A stretch of DNA of 64,000 bases from Luminiphilus sp051201685. GTDB lineage: Bacteria > Pseudomonadota > Gammaproteobacteria > Pseudomonadales > Halieaceae. Both the position numbers and the translations under genes were made by a program. Below are positions 1 through 8,907 of the stretch, one piece after another. The notes below the pieces were generated by a model. That model did not search any database. It was not told the DNA's origin and was given only the letters and a program-made list of their open reading frames with translations. The stretch spans positions 1,302,001 to 1,366,000 of the forward strand of contig NZ_CP179213.1 in the NCBI RefSeq assembly GCF_051201685.1, read 5' to 3'. The first letter of the stretch is position 1. The number at the start of each line of letters is the position of its first letter.

Positions 1-435
1 ATCGAATTAATGATGTGGTTTGATACCGCCGATATTTATACCTCGCGTATGGATCTCATCACCGAATCATCAGTACTGGGTCTGCTTCTGGTATTTATCG
101 TTTTAGTGCTGACGACTCGACCCGCCGTCGCGCTGTGGGTGACTGCAGGTATTGGTGTTGCCTTCATGGGGGCTTTTGCATTTTTGCCGGCCAGTGATGT
201 TTCGCTAAATGTTATTTCGACCTTCGCGTTTTTGTTGGTACTGGGGATCGTGGTAGATGATGCGATCGTGGTGGGTGAAAGCATTCACCACCACAACCAT
301 AGTATGGGTCTCAGTGGCGAGGAGTCAGCAGTTGCTGGGGCGGTGAGTGTCGCGCGCCCTGTGATCTTCGCCGTATTAACGACTATTGTAGCTTTTGCCC
401 CTGGCTTTTTGTTTCGGGTATTGATGCACAAGTGA
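1..435 (+). CDS. RND efflux permease, upstream fragment (5' end outside window, ends at a frameshift)
   Basis: This is part of an inner-membrane RND (AcrB/MdtB-type) proton-driven efflux permease. The reading frame is open from base 1, so the true start lies before the window. The fragment covers the membrane helices around the proton relay: the adjacent acidic pair in VVDDAIVVGES is the usual RND transmembrane-4 Asp-Asp motif. Just after FAPGFLF the frame runs into RVLMHK and a stop. One extra T in the T-rich stretch near 412-418 would instead give SGIDAQVTRQLS, which joins smoothly to the next reading frame and matches the family. The gene is therefore either a true one-base-deletion pseudogene or an assembly indel. 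RND pumps work as homotrimers with a periplasmic adaptor and an outer-membrane channel; neither partner is in the window. Confidence 0.8.
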   Translation: MELMMWFDTADIYTSRMDLITESSVLGLLLVFIVLVLTTRPAVALWVTAGIGVAFMGAFAFLPASDVSLNVISTFAFLLVLGIVVDDAIVVGESIHHHNHSMGLSGEESAVAGAVSVARPVIFAVLTTIVAFAPGFLFRVLMHK

Positions 436-2198
436 CGCGGCAGCTGTCCATTGTCATCACGCTGGCCCTGATCATGTCGCTGATTGAAGCTTTTTTTATT
501 CTCCCAGTGCACTTGCGGCACATTGAGCCGCGCAAAAATTTGAAAGGCATTAAGCTTTGGCAACAAAATATTGCCCACTCCATTGTTGATTTTGCGCACA
601 ATTATTACGGCCCTTTTCTCGAGCGCTGCATCCGTAACCGTTACACCACAACCATGGTGTTCCTGGTGGGATTCATGATTTCTATCGGCCTTTTCGCGAC
701 TGGCTGGGTTAAGTTTTTCTTCATGCCCCAGGTAGAAAATGAGCAAATTTACATCAGCGTTGATCTGCCAATTGGCACCCCTTACGACCGTGCGCTACAA
801 ATATTGGATCAGTTGCAAGTTGCTGAGAAAGCGCTGATCGCCGAGGTAGAGGATTCAGCGCAAGACTCAGGAGAGGGAACTGGCAAGCTAATAGAAGGTT
901 GGTACACCCGCGCTAGGCCCGAAAATGTGATTGCCATCGTTAGGTTGGCTCCCCCTGAAGTGAGAGATCTCAGTGCTCGAGCTGCTGCTGAGCGGTTAAG
1001 AGAATTGGCAGGGGACTTTCCAGATGCTGAAAAAGTAGAAGTGCGCTACACCCTCAATGAGGGTTCGCCCACGGTGACCTTCTTATTACAGCATCAAGAT
1101 TTTGCCTCGCTCAAATCAGCGAGTGAAGATCTACAGCTGCATTTGCAAGGTTATGACGCCGCTTACTACGTGCGCGACGATCAGCAGGGCGAGTTGAGTG
1201 AGCTGAGATTTTCATTAAAGCCCGGCGCTGAAAAGCTCAGTGTCGATCTTGCAGAGGTGTCGCGACAGGTGCGGCAGGCTTACTACGGAGAAGAAGTACA
1301 GCGACTGCCGAGAGAGTTTGGAGACGTAAAAGTCATGGTGCGCTATCCCCGCGATGCCCGCAGTGAATTATCGTCCCTTGATGACTTCATGATTAGAATG
1401 CCCGATGGCCGCAGTATTCCCCTTATGTCCGTTGTAGATGTGTCTTTTGGTACGGGAGTTCAACGTATTAATCGGCGCAACGGCGAGCGCTTTGTTCGGG
1501 TCGTAGCCAATGTAGAGCGCGACGCTATGGAAGAGATATCCAGTACGGTGAGCGATGACTACATGCCGTTACTGGAGAGTAAATATCCGGGTTTAAAGGT
1601 CTTAAAGGGAGGCACTCAAGAGTCTGAGGCAGAGTTTTATAGTGAGATAGCGGCGTTGTATACCGTGGCGCTCTTTGCCATATATGCGCTCATTGCAGTG
1701 GCATTCAGGTCCTATGCGTTACCGTTGCTTATTATGACGGCGATCCCCTTTGGCTTCATGGGTGCTATTTTTGGCCACTTACTTTTTGATATGCCCTTAG
1801 CCCTATTTTCTTACTTTGGTATCGGGGCAGCAGCGGGTGTTGTGGTCAACGACAATCTGGTTTTGGTGGATTATATTCGCCGACGAGAAGACGACGGTCT
1901 TAGCTCGGCGGAGGCCGTGATAGATGCCGCGATTAATCGTTTTAGGCCTATTTTTCTGACAACCGTTACGACCTGTGTCGGATTGCTACCGATCATGGCA
2001 GAGCGATCTACCACTGCGGAGTTCCTCAAACCTGCAGTGCTGTCGCTGTCGTTCGGCGTTTTATTTGCATTGTTTGTGAGTCTGCTAATGGTCCCAGCCC
2101 TTTATATGATCGGCTGGGACTATCAACAGCTTGTCAGGCGCCTAAAAGGTCAGGAGCCTGCTAGTGAGGGCTCCGCAGTTAGCGAATCCCGTGCATGA
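432..2198 (+). CDS. RND efflux permease, downstream fragment after the frameshift
   Basis: This is the C-terminal part of the same RND permease. It opens in the transmembrane segment LSIVITLALIMSLIEAFF, followed by the second large periplasmic porter/docking loop (roughly residues 90-390 of this fragment). The last block of helices follows, with GVVVNDNLVLVDYI and a Pro-containing RFRPIFLTTVTT stretch typical of the second RND repeat. The ATG at 432 is only the first Met in this frame; homology continues upstream across the frameshift, so it is probably not a natural start. The 3' end overlaps the convergent peptide transporter gene by 20 bases. Substrate cannot be predicted. The identification is secure; whether the cell makes a full-length pump is not. 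Confidence 0.85.
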   Translation: MTRQLSIVITLALIMSLIEAFFILPVHLRHIEPRKNLKGIKLWQQNIAHSIVDFAHNYYGPFLERCIRNRYTTTMVFLVGFMISIGLFATGWVKFFFMPQVENEQIYISVDLPIGTPYDRALQILDQLQVAEKALIAEVEDSAQDSGEGTGKLIEGWYTRARPENVIAIVRLAPPEVRDLSARAAAERLRELAGDFPDAEKVEVRYTLNEGSPTVTFLLQHQDFASLKSASEDLQLHLQGYDAAYYVRDDQQGELSELRFSLKPGAEKLSVDLAEVSRQVRQAYYGEEVQRLPREFGDVKVMVRYPRDARSELSSLDDFMIRMPDGRSIPLMSVVDVSFGTGVQRINRRNGERFVRVVANVERDAMEEISSTVSDDYMPLLESKYPGLKVLKGGTQESEAEFYSEIAALYTVALFAIYALIAVAFRSYALPLLIMTAIPFGFMGAIFGHLLFDMPLALFSYFGIGAAAGVVVNDNLVLVDYIRRREDDGLSSAEAVIDAAINRFRPIFLTTVTTCVGLLPIMAERSTTAEFLKPAVLSLSFGVLFALFVSLLMVPALYMIGWDYQQLVRRLKGQEPASEGSAVSESRA

Positions 2199-3687
2199 GG
2201 CGCTTCAGAAGCGGTGTGGCAATAAGTAGTACCACACCGGCAATGACTCCCGCCCACAGCAGTTGGTCGAATAATGTGACGAACCCGTCGGATCCGGACA
2301 CCATCGTGCCTAGCAGCGCTGCCACGTAGCCCGAGTAGGCCGAGGCAAGAAACCATGCGCCCATCATTACGCCAACGACTCCGGGCACCGAAAGTTTGGT
2401 GACGGCCGACAGACCGACAGGGCTGAGACAAAGCTCGCCGGTAGTGTGCAGCAAGTAGGCAAGAATTAACCACCAGGCAGAGACAACGCCGGCTTCGTTA
2501 GGAAATTGTGCGCCGTAGGCCAGGGCGCCAAAGCCCAGTCCTGCCTGAATGATGCCCAGTCCAAACTTTACCGGAGTGCCGGGTTCCATATTTCTCCGGC
2601 CCAGCCACGTCCATAGAAATGCAAACAGTGGTGCCAGAGTGAATATGAAAAAGGAATTCGCCGCGCCAAACTGCGATGCGGTCAGCGTTACCCCAAATAG
2701 CGACTTGTCGGTATCTCTATCTGCAAACAGCGTCATGGAGCCAGCTGCTTGCTCAAAGAGCGCCCAGAAAAAGACGGTTGAGATAATAAGAGCGACCAAA
2801 GCCAGCATGCGATCCCGTTGTATACGGTCACAGCGGGCGAAGATATACCAGCCCAAACCGCCCAATGTCGCCAGTGACACCACGTTGAGAAGTGTTCCCA
2901 CAACGGCGGTAACCTGAACGATCTGCCAGATCACAAAGACCCCTGCAATGCCACTGAGATAAATCAGGTGGTCCACTCGTAGAGGGCCTCTTTTCTCACG
3001 CAGTGCAGACGTTGAGGGCGCTTCACCGTGTCCCTCTAGCAGGGGCTGTCCCCAAAGAAAAAGCACGAGCCCCAGTGCCATACCTATACCTGCGGCACCG
3101 AAACCGTAGGCCCAGCCATAAACCTCTCCAAGCCAGCCACAAAGCAGGGTGGCGGTAAATGCGCCAATATTGATGCCCATGTAAAAAATAGTGAAGCCCG
3201 CATCCCGTCTGGGATCGTCTTCGCCGTAAAGTTTACCCACGACTGTTGAGATATTCGGTTTCAGGAATCCCACGCCCATGATGATTAAGGCCAGTGAGAG
3301 ATAAAAAATTTGCAGCGCGCCATCGTCTCGCACCACATCACCATCGAGCATTCGTGCTTGCTCACCTTCGAATGCCATGCCTAGGTGGCCTGCGACCAGC
3401 AGCAGTCCGCCGTACACTACGGCCCGGCGCATGCCTAAGTACCTATCGGCGATGAGGCCGCCCAACAGGGGCATAGCGTATACCAACGCGGTATAGCTGC
3501 CTAAAACAGCCAATCCAGCCGCATCGTCAAACAAGTGGTACTTGGTGAGATAAAGCAGCAGCAAGTACTTCATGCCGTAAAAAGAAAAGCGCTCCCAAAG
3601 CTCAGTACCAAAACAAATGTACAAGCCAGCTGGGTGGCCCATAAACTCTCGGCCGCGTTGTAACGGGCTGTTCGCTGTTGTAGTCAT
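2179..3687 (-). CDS. POT/PTR2-family proton-dependent oligopeptide transporter
   Basis: The product is a 502-residue inner-membrane transporter of the proton-coupled oligopeptide (POT, DtpA-like) branch of the major facilitator superfamily, predicted to import di- and tripeptides. The N-terminus has the POT signature ELWERFSFYG at residues 29-38, with E29, E32 and R33 forming the proton-coupling ExxER motif. The PTR2-type FYMGINIGAF sequence follows in the middle of the first half. About twelve to fourteen hydrophobic helices are visible and the length is usual for bacterial POTs. The ATG lies about 13 bases after an AAGGAA sequence. It is followed 35 bases later by dusC on the same strand, so co-transcription is possible. 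Peptide specificity is inference from the family. Confidence 0.93.
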   Translation of the reverse strand: MTTTANSPLQRGREFMGHPAGLYICFGTELWERFSFYGMKYLLLLYLTKYHLFDDAAGLAVLGSYTALVYAMPLLGGLIADRYLGMRRAVVYGGLLLVAGHLGMAFEGEQARMLDGDVVRDDGALQIFYLSLALIIMGVGFLKPNISTVVGKLYGEDDPRRDAGFTIFYMGINIGAFTATLLCGWLGEVYGWAYGFGAAGIGMALGLVLFLWGQPLLEGHGEAPSTSALREKRGPLRVDHLIYLSGIAGVFVIWQIVQVTAVVGTLLNVVSLATLGGLGWYIFARCDRIQRDRMLALVALIISTVFFWALFEQAAGSMTLFADRDTDKSLFGVTLTASQFGAANSFFIFTLAPLFAFLWTWLGRRNMEPGTPVKFGLGIIQAGLGFGALAYGAQFPNEAGVVSAWWLILAYLLHTTGELCLSPVGLSAVTKLSVPGVVGVMMGAWFLASAYSGYVAALLGTMVSGSDGFVTLFDQLLWAGVIAGVVLLIATPLLKRLMHGIR

Positions 3688-3722
3688 AGGGTCTTGGATT
3701 CCTTCCTGATATCGAAAAAGGG

Positions 3723-4730
3723 TTATGCAGCTTCCGAAATGGCGGGTGCAATGTCGTCTAGCGCTTGATCCATAACATCAAAATCTCTGATGCGTTTGAC
3801 GGAAGCAAATAAAGCGCCAGCTTGGGGGAAATAATGCTTAAGGTAAACCAGCCATTGCTTTAGTGGATTACAGGCATATCGGGGTTCATAGGCATTGGCG
3901 TTGCTGCGCAGGTACGTTTGCAAAAGCGGAAAAACCTCGGCCCATGTCATGGCTGGGGTGTTTAACCCCTGCCAGGTGTTGCGAACAGCGCGGGCGAGAT
4001 CGGGCCGGCAAAGGGCGCCACGCGCCAACATGAAGTTGTGGCAGTGGCTGACCTCGCCACAGCGTATGACGTCCCCCGGGGACCAAAGCTCTCCATTTGC
4101 AATAATCGGTATCGGGGATTCTTGAGCAATAGCAGCCAATCGTGACCAGTGTGCGGGCGGGCGATAGCCTTGGCGGCGGGTCCTTGCGTGAATAGTCAGC
4201 TCAGAGACCCCGCCGTCCATGGCCGCTTTTACAATGGCCTCAAATTGCCCGTCATCGTCGAAACCCAGCCTGATTTTGGCTGTGACAGGCACCTCTGGCG
4301 TTACGGCGTCGCGAACTTCCGAGCAGACGGCACGCAAAACATCAGGTGTTTTTAGAAGAACGGCGCCGCCGTTGGATTTGTTCACGGTCTTGGCAGGGCA
4401 GCCAAAATTGAGGTCGATCCCCGGTGCGCCGAGTTTTTCAGCCACCTGTGCGTTGCGAGCCATGAGGTCGGGGTTGTTGCCCAATAATTGCAAAAAAACT
4501 GGGGTGCCCGCAGGGGTCCTGCCACCCAGCGCAAGTTCAGGGCACAGCCTATAAAAGACTCGGGGTGGCAGCACGGTTTGAGAAATTCGAACAAACTCCG
4601 TAACACAACGGTCGTAACCGCCAATGTTTGTGAGCAGTTCTCGCATAACGCTATCGATCACGCCCTCCATAGGTGCGAGGACCAAACGGTGGTCTGCTGT
4701 GGGGGTTTTGATCGTATCGGAGGTCATCAT
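3723..4730 (-). CDS. dusC: tRNA-dihydrouridine(16) synthase DusC
   Basis: This FMN-dependent, NADPH-using enzyme reduces uridine 16 in the tRNA D-loop. The TIM-barrel N-terminus LVLAPMEGVIDSVMREL and the segment NFGCPAKTVNKSNGGAVLL are typical of DusC; the catalytic Cys is about residue 111. The order of blocks (TAKIRLGFDD, TIHARTRRQGY, IPIIANGELW) matches E. coli DusC throughout. I chose the ATG ATG pair at 4725-4730 because family homology begins a few residues later. The frame stays open to 4871, but the extra 47 residues have no family match and would run antisense into accA. It is divergent from accA, with about 105 bases between the two starts. Confidence 0.9.
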   Translation of the reverse strand: MMTSDTIKTPTADHRLVLAPMEGVIDSVMRELLTNIGGYDRCVTEFVRISQTVLPPRVFYRLCPELALGGRTPAGTPVFLQLLGNNPDLMARNAQVAEKLGAPGIDLNFGCPAKTVNKSNGGAVLLKTPDVLRAVCSEVRDAVTPEVPVTAKIRLGFDDDGQFEAIVKAAMDGGVSELTIHARTRRQGYRPPAHWSRLAAIAQESPIPIIANGELWSPGDVIRCGEVSHCHNFMLARGALCRPDLARAVRNTWQGLNTPAMTWAEVFPLLQTYLRSNANAYEPRYACNPLKQWLVYLKHYFPQAGALFASVKRIRDFDVMDQALDDIAPAISEAA

Positions 4731-4835
4731 CGCGCGACAAGCATACATGACCCGGTAATAGAGTCCTATGTTGGCATGGCGTGTAGGGCCACCCTTTTGT
4801 AGACTAGGGCCATAAACAGGCAGCCGAGACGGTAA

Positions 4836-5789
4836 GTGTCCATGAATCCCAATTACCTCGATTTTGAACAACCCATCGCCGAGCTTGAGGGCAAGATTGA
4901 GGAACTCAGCAATGTGGGTTCCGATGCGGACATAAATCTTGCCGAGGAAATCGATCGGCTACGTGAGAAGAGCACGGGTCTCACTGAAAAAATTTATGCC
5001 GATCTCAGCCCTTGGGATATTGTCCGGGTCGCTCGACATCCCTTGCGTCCTTATACATTGGATTATATCGACCATGTTTTTACCGAATTCGATGAATTAC
5101 ACGGAGATCGGCATTTTGGCGATGACAAAGCGATTGTAGGGGGTGTGGCCCGTCTCGATGATCGTCCTGTCATGGTGATTGGACAGGAAAAAGGTCGAAC
5201 GGTTAAAGATAAGGTCTACCGAAACTTCGGGATGCCTAAACCTGAGGGATATCGGAAGGCGTTGCGCTTAATGGAGATGGCGGAGCGCTTCAAAATGCCG
5301 GTGGTCACTCTCATCGATACGCCCGGAGCCTACCCCGGCATTGACTCAGAAGAACGCGGCATTTCTGAAGCGATTGCGCAAAATCTAGCAGTTATGTCGC
5401 GTTTGCGAACGCCGATTGTATGCACCGTTATTGGTGAAGGATCCTCGGGCGGCGCATTGGGCATTGGTGTTGGCGATCATCTTGCGATGTTGCAGTACGC
5501 CACATACTTCGTGATTTCCCCAGAAGGGTGCGCCAATATTATTTGGAAGAGCAGTGAGTTTGCACCACAGGCGGCTTCCGCAATGGGCGTAACTTCAAGC
5601 ACTTTGGAAGATTTAGACATTGTTGATGCAACGATCCGTGAGCCTTTGGGGGGCGCTCATCGAGACCCTCTGGAAATGGCACGTCGTGTGAAAGCACATT
5701 TGGTAGAGCAGGTAGATAGGCTTTGCTCAGTGGAGACAGACGTTATGCTGGAGGCGCGGTACCAGCGGCTTATGTCGTACGGTAACTGA
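4836..5789 (+). CDS. accA: Acetyl-CoA carboxylase carboxyltransferase subunit alpha
   Basis: AccA pairs with AccD to move the carboxyl group from carboxybiotin to acetyl-CoA, making malonyl-CoA for fatty-acid synthesis in the cytosol. The 317-residue protein matches the family end to end. It has an N-terminal coiled region with NYLDFEQPIAELEGKIEEL, then the crotonase-fold core with EERGISEAIAQNLAVM and the glycine-rich GEGSSGGALGIGVGD that helps form the oxyanion/CoA site. I use GTG at 4836 because the MSMN start aligns with E. coli MSLN and a GAGA sequence lies 6 bases upstream; ATG at 4842 is the alternative. It is the first gene of the plus-strand housekeeping run, and its stop overlaps the probable tilS start. 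Confidence 0.96.
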   Translation: MSMNPNYLDFEQPIAELEGKIEELSNVGSDADINLAEEIDRLREKSTGLTEKIYADLSPWDIVRVARHPLRPYTLDYIDHVFTEFDELHGDRHFGDDKAIVGGVARLDDRPVMVIGQEKGRTVKDKVYRNFGMPKPEGYRKALRLMEMAERFKMPVVTLIDTPGAYPGIDSEERGISEAIAQNLAVMSRLRTPIVCTVIGEGSSGGALGIGVGDHLAMLQYATYFVISPEGCANIIWKSSEFAPQAASAMGVTSSTLEDLDIVDATIREPLGGAHRDPLEMARRVKAHLVEQVDRLCSVETDVMLEARYQRLMSYGN

Positions 5790-7132
5790 CTCTGCCCGAT
5801 ACCTCTTTACTCGATGAGTTAACCCCCGAGTTTAAGCAGGACCACAACGCAAGCGCGTGGGTGGTGGGCTTGAGTGGCGGCTGTGACAGTATGGTGCTGC
5901 TCCACTTAGCGGCAATGTGGCGCGATGGCGGGGGACCGGCAGTGCGTGCGGTACACGTCCATCATGGCCTGTCTCAAGAGGCTGATGCTTGGACGGAACT
6001 CTGCGAGAAGGTTTGTCAGCAATACTCGGTCGACTTGTCGGTTTATCGGGTTTGCCCAGCTACAGATCAGGGTAAAGGCCTCGAGGCTGCAGCCAGAACC
6101 GCGCGTTACGGTGTTTACCGGCAACATTTACAAGCTCAAGAAGTTCTGCTGCTCGCGCATCATGCCGACGATCAGGTTGAGACGGTTATGCAGCGCTTAT
6201 TGCGCGGCACAGGGCCCAGAGGGCTCGCTGGGATGCCTCGGCGCCGGGCGTTGGGGCAGGGCTATTTATCTCGACCCTTACTCGGTGTGCCGCGCTCAGC
6301 TATCAGGAGTTGGGCTGAACACCACGCCCTCGCTTATGTGACGGATGCCAGCAACCTTGATGATCGCTTTGACAGGGGGTTTTTGCGGACTCAGATCCTT
6401 CCAAAACTAGGCCAGCGGTGGCCTGGCTATCGTGAGTCTATTCGACGGGCGACGACGTTACAGGCAGATTTTCTGAGGCAATACTACGAGCAGCCACTGG
6501 TGTTGACTGAGAATGCGATGGGTGAGGACGCACTGGCCTACAACGCTAACGACGATTCGGAGGAAAGTCGGCGATTATTGGCGTCTTCCTTGCACCGTTG
6601 GCTCTCTGAGCAGGCAGTAGATGTACCGGGGGCTGTGCGACTCACCGAGTTTGTTCGCCAGTGTTTTGAGGCTCGAGCCGATCGCTGCCCTGAAATCGAT
6701 GTGGGTGGCGGTGTGTTACGAGCTTGGCGTGGGTTGATAAGTTTTTCGTTCCTTCGCTCTGAACCACGCCCCCACCTAGCCGCAAACTTAATGGCCGGAG
6801 AGTGCAGTGAAGTGGGTTGCGGCGAGGTGACTTGGGTTCTTACATCGGGGAGTCAGGGGTTTTGCCCCGGAGAGGCGGTCTCTGTGAGGTATCGGGCTGA
6901 AGGGGAGCGTTTTAGGCGCACAGGTGCGCATACGCGGGACTTTGGGACCCTGTGTCAGGCCCATGACGTGCCGCCCTGGTGGCGATCGAGACTGCCTGTT
7001 TTCTGCCGTGGAGAGACCCCCTTATACATTCCCTTGATCGGGGCATTGTGGGAGCTAGAACATGACGAGAAGGATGGTTCCCAGCGCCTCGTGCCCCTGT
7101 GGCAGTCGATTAAACCTTCACCTTGGAATTGA
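5786..7132 (+). CDS. tilS: tRNA(Ile)-lysidine synthase TilS (probable CTG start)
   Basis: TilS uses ATP to attach lysine to C34 of the CAU-anticodon isoleucine tRNA, switching its decoding from AUG to AUA. The PP-loop ATPase motif SGGCDS is at about residues 30-35, and the C-terminal substrate-binding domain ends with the family-like DVPPWWRSRLPVF and LWELEH. The frame is closed by TAA at 5783-5785, and between there and the PP-loop there is no ATG, GTG or TTG before GTG 5861. Starting at 5861 would cut off the first beta-strand just before the PP-loop. CTG at 5786 overlaps the accA stop and gives a normal 448-residue protein beginning M-T-L, like E. coli TilS. CTG 5792 is also possible. Function is secure; the start codon is inferred. 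Confidence 0.9.
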   Translation: MTLPDTSLLDELTPEFKQDHNASAWVVGLSGGCDSMVLLHLAAMWRDGGGPAVRAVHVHHGLSQEADAWTELCEKVCQQYSVDLSVYRVCPATDQGKGLEAAARTARYGVYRQHLQAQEVLLLAHHADDQVETVMQRLLRGTGPRGLAGMPRRRALGQGYLSRPLLGVPRSAIRSWAEHHALAYVTDASNLDDRFDRGFLRTQILPKLGQRWPGYRESIRRATTLQADFLRQYYEQPLVLTENAMGEDALAYNANDDSEESRRLLASSLHRWLSEQAVDVPGAVRLTEFVRQCFEARADRCPEIDVGGGVLRAWRGLISFSFLRSEPRPHLAANLMAGECSEVGCGEVTWVLTSGSQGFCPGEAVSVRYRAEGERFRRTGAHTRDFGTLCQAHDVPPWWRSRLPVFCRGETPLYIPLIGALWELEHDEKDGSQRLVPLWQSIKPSPWN

Positions 7133-7251
7133 GTGCGTCGCGGCGAGATGGTAGACTAACTTCCCATCTGAGTTAAGGTGACGACGGCCTCTATGGCGCT
7201 GTCACTAACGGCTTCAACCTCATGGGGTTCGCCCCTGCAACGGTGGTCGGC

Positions 7252-8904
7252 ATGACGCGTTATGTGTTCGTTACAGGTGGGGTAGTTTCTTCCCTAGGCA
7301 AAGGTATTGCTGCGGCTTCTCTCGCCGCCGTTTTGGAAGCGCGGGGATTGAAGGTCACCCTTCTCAAATTAGACCCCTACATAAATCTTGACCCCGGTAC
7401 GATGAGCCCTTTCCAGCACGGCGAGGTGTTCGTGACCGATGATGGTGCCGAGACCGATTTGGATCTGGGACACTACGAGCGCTTTACCCGAACGACCATG
7501 ACGAAGCGTAATAACTTCACCACCGGGCGAGTTTACGACGCTGTGCTGCGTAAAGAGCGCCGCGGTGACTATTTGGGTGGCACGGTGCAGGTGATTCCTC
7601 ACGTCACCGATGAAATCAAACGCCGGGTCATTGAGGGTGCTGATGGCGCTGATGTGGCGGTGGTAGAAGTTGGCGGTACTGCGGGCGATATTGAGAGTCA
7701 GCCATTTCTTGAGGCTGTTCGGCAGCTCAAGTTGGAGTTGGGTGCAACCCGGGCGCTGCTTATGCACCTTACCCTGATTCCTTACATTGCCACCGCAGGA
7801 GAGATAAAAACAAAGCCCACTCAGCACTCTGTCAAAGAGCTGCGCTCAATTGGTCTTCAACCCGACGTCCTGCTGTGCCGCTGCGCTGTCGATGTCGATG
7901 AGGGTGCGCGGCGTAAAATTTCACTCTTTACCAACGTAGAGTTTCGAGCGGTTATTCCTCTGCTCGATGCCGATTCTATTTATAAAATTCCGGGAAATTT
8001 GAGCGTTAATGGCCTAGACGACTATGTGCTTGAACAGTTCCAGCTCGAATGCCCGGCCGCTGATTTGTCAGAGTGGGACGAAGTTGTTGCCCGAGAGTTT
8101 AGTGAAACTCGAGGCACTGTGACGGTAGGGATGGTGGGCAAGTACGTCGATTTGGCCGATGCCTACAAGTCGCTGAATGAAGCGCTTCATCATGCGGGGC
8201 TGCAGACTTTGACCAAAGTCGATATTCAGTATATCGACGCTGAGGATATAGAGTCTCAGGGGGTCGCACTGCTGGCAAACCTCGATGCAATTCTGGTGCC
8301 AGGGGGTTTTGGTGACAGAGGTATCAATGGAAAAATTGAAGCCGTGCGTTACGCTCGAGAAAATAACATTCCGTTTTTAGGCATTTGCCTCGGGATGCAC
8401 ATGGCTATGATCGAGTATGGTCGTCATGTATGCGGACTCACTGGGGCCCACTCGTCAGAAATGGAGCCCAATACCCCTCATCCGGTGGTCGCTTTGATCA
8501 CTGAATGGCAGGATGCGGATGGCACATTCGAACGGCGTGATGAGCAGTCCGATTTGGGAGGAACCATGCGATTGGGAGCCCAAACGTGTCACCTTGTAGA
8601 GGGCAGTTTGGCTCACCAAGTTTATGGTGCACCGGAAATCCGCGAACGGCATCGGCACCGTTATGAGATCAACAACAATTACGTAGCCCAAATTGAGGCC
8701 GCAGGGCTTCGCGTCGGGGGCTGGTCAAAGGACCGCGAGTTGGTCGAAATGGTCGAGCTGCCTTCACACCCCTGGTTTTTGGCCTGCCAGTTTCACCCTG
8801 AGTTCACTTCAAGGCCCCGGGGCGGACACCCACTGTTCACCAGTTATATTGAAGCAGCGCTGCAGCATACCGAAGAGCTGGCAGCGTCAAAGGCTAAAGG
8901 CTGA
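7252..8904 (+). CDS. pyrG: CTP synthase
   Basis: PyrG aminates UTP to CTP with ATP and glutamine, the last step of pyrimidine nucleotide synthesis. The N-terminal synthetase domain begins RYVFVTGGVVSSLGKGIAAAS, containing the P-loop. The C-terminal class I glutamine amidotransferase domain has the nucleophile Cys in FLGICLGMH and the His/Glu pair in CQFHPEF. The 550-residue length is normal. I take ATG 7252 rather than the in-frame ATG at 7222 because the family starts exactly at MTRYVFVTGG. The 119-base gap after tilS could hold a promoter; a short imperfect inverted repeat (AGATGG/CCATCT at 7146-7169) is the only structure I see there. Confidence 0.97.
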   Translation: MTRYVFVTGGVVSSLGKGIAAASLAAVLEARGLKVTLLKLDPYINLDPGTMSPFQHGEVFVTDDGAETDLDLGHYERFTRTTMTKRNNFTTGRVYDAVLRKERRGDYLGGTVQVIPHVTDEIKRRVIEGADGADVAVVEVGGTAGDIESQPFLEAVRQLKLELGATRALLMHLTLIPYIATAGEIKTKPTQHSVKELRSIGLQPDVLLCRCAVDVDEGARRKISLFTNVEFRAVIPLLDADSIYKIPGNLSVNGLDDYVLEQFQLECPAADLSEWDEVVAREFSETRGTVTVGMVGKYVDLADAYKSLNEALHHAGLQTLTKVDIQYIDAEDIESQGVALLANLDAILVPGGFGDRGINGKIEAVRYARENNIPFLGICLGMHMAMIEYGRHVCGLTGAHSSEMEPNTPHPVVALITEWQDADGTFERRDEQSDLGGTMRLGAQTCHLVEGSLAHQVYGAPEIRERHRHRYEINNNYVAQIEAAGLRVGGWSKDRELVEMVELPSHPWFLACQFHPEFTSRPRGGHPLFTSYIEAALQHTEELAASKAKG

Positions 8905-8907
8905 CTC

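Noticed and set aside
400..440. Programmed -1 frameshifting in the RND gene
   Set aside because: No proper X-XXY-YYZ slippery heptamer at the junction; a simple one-base indel is enough.
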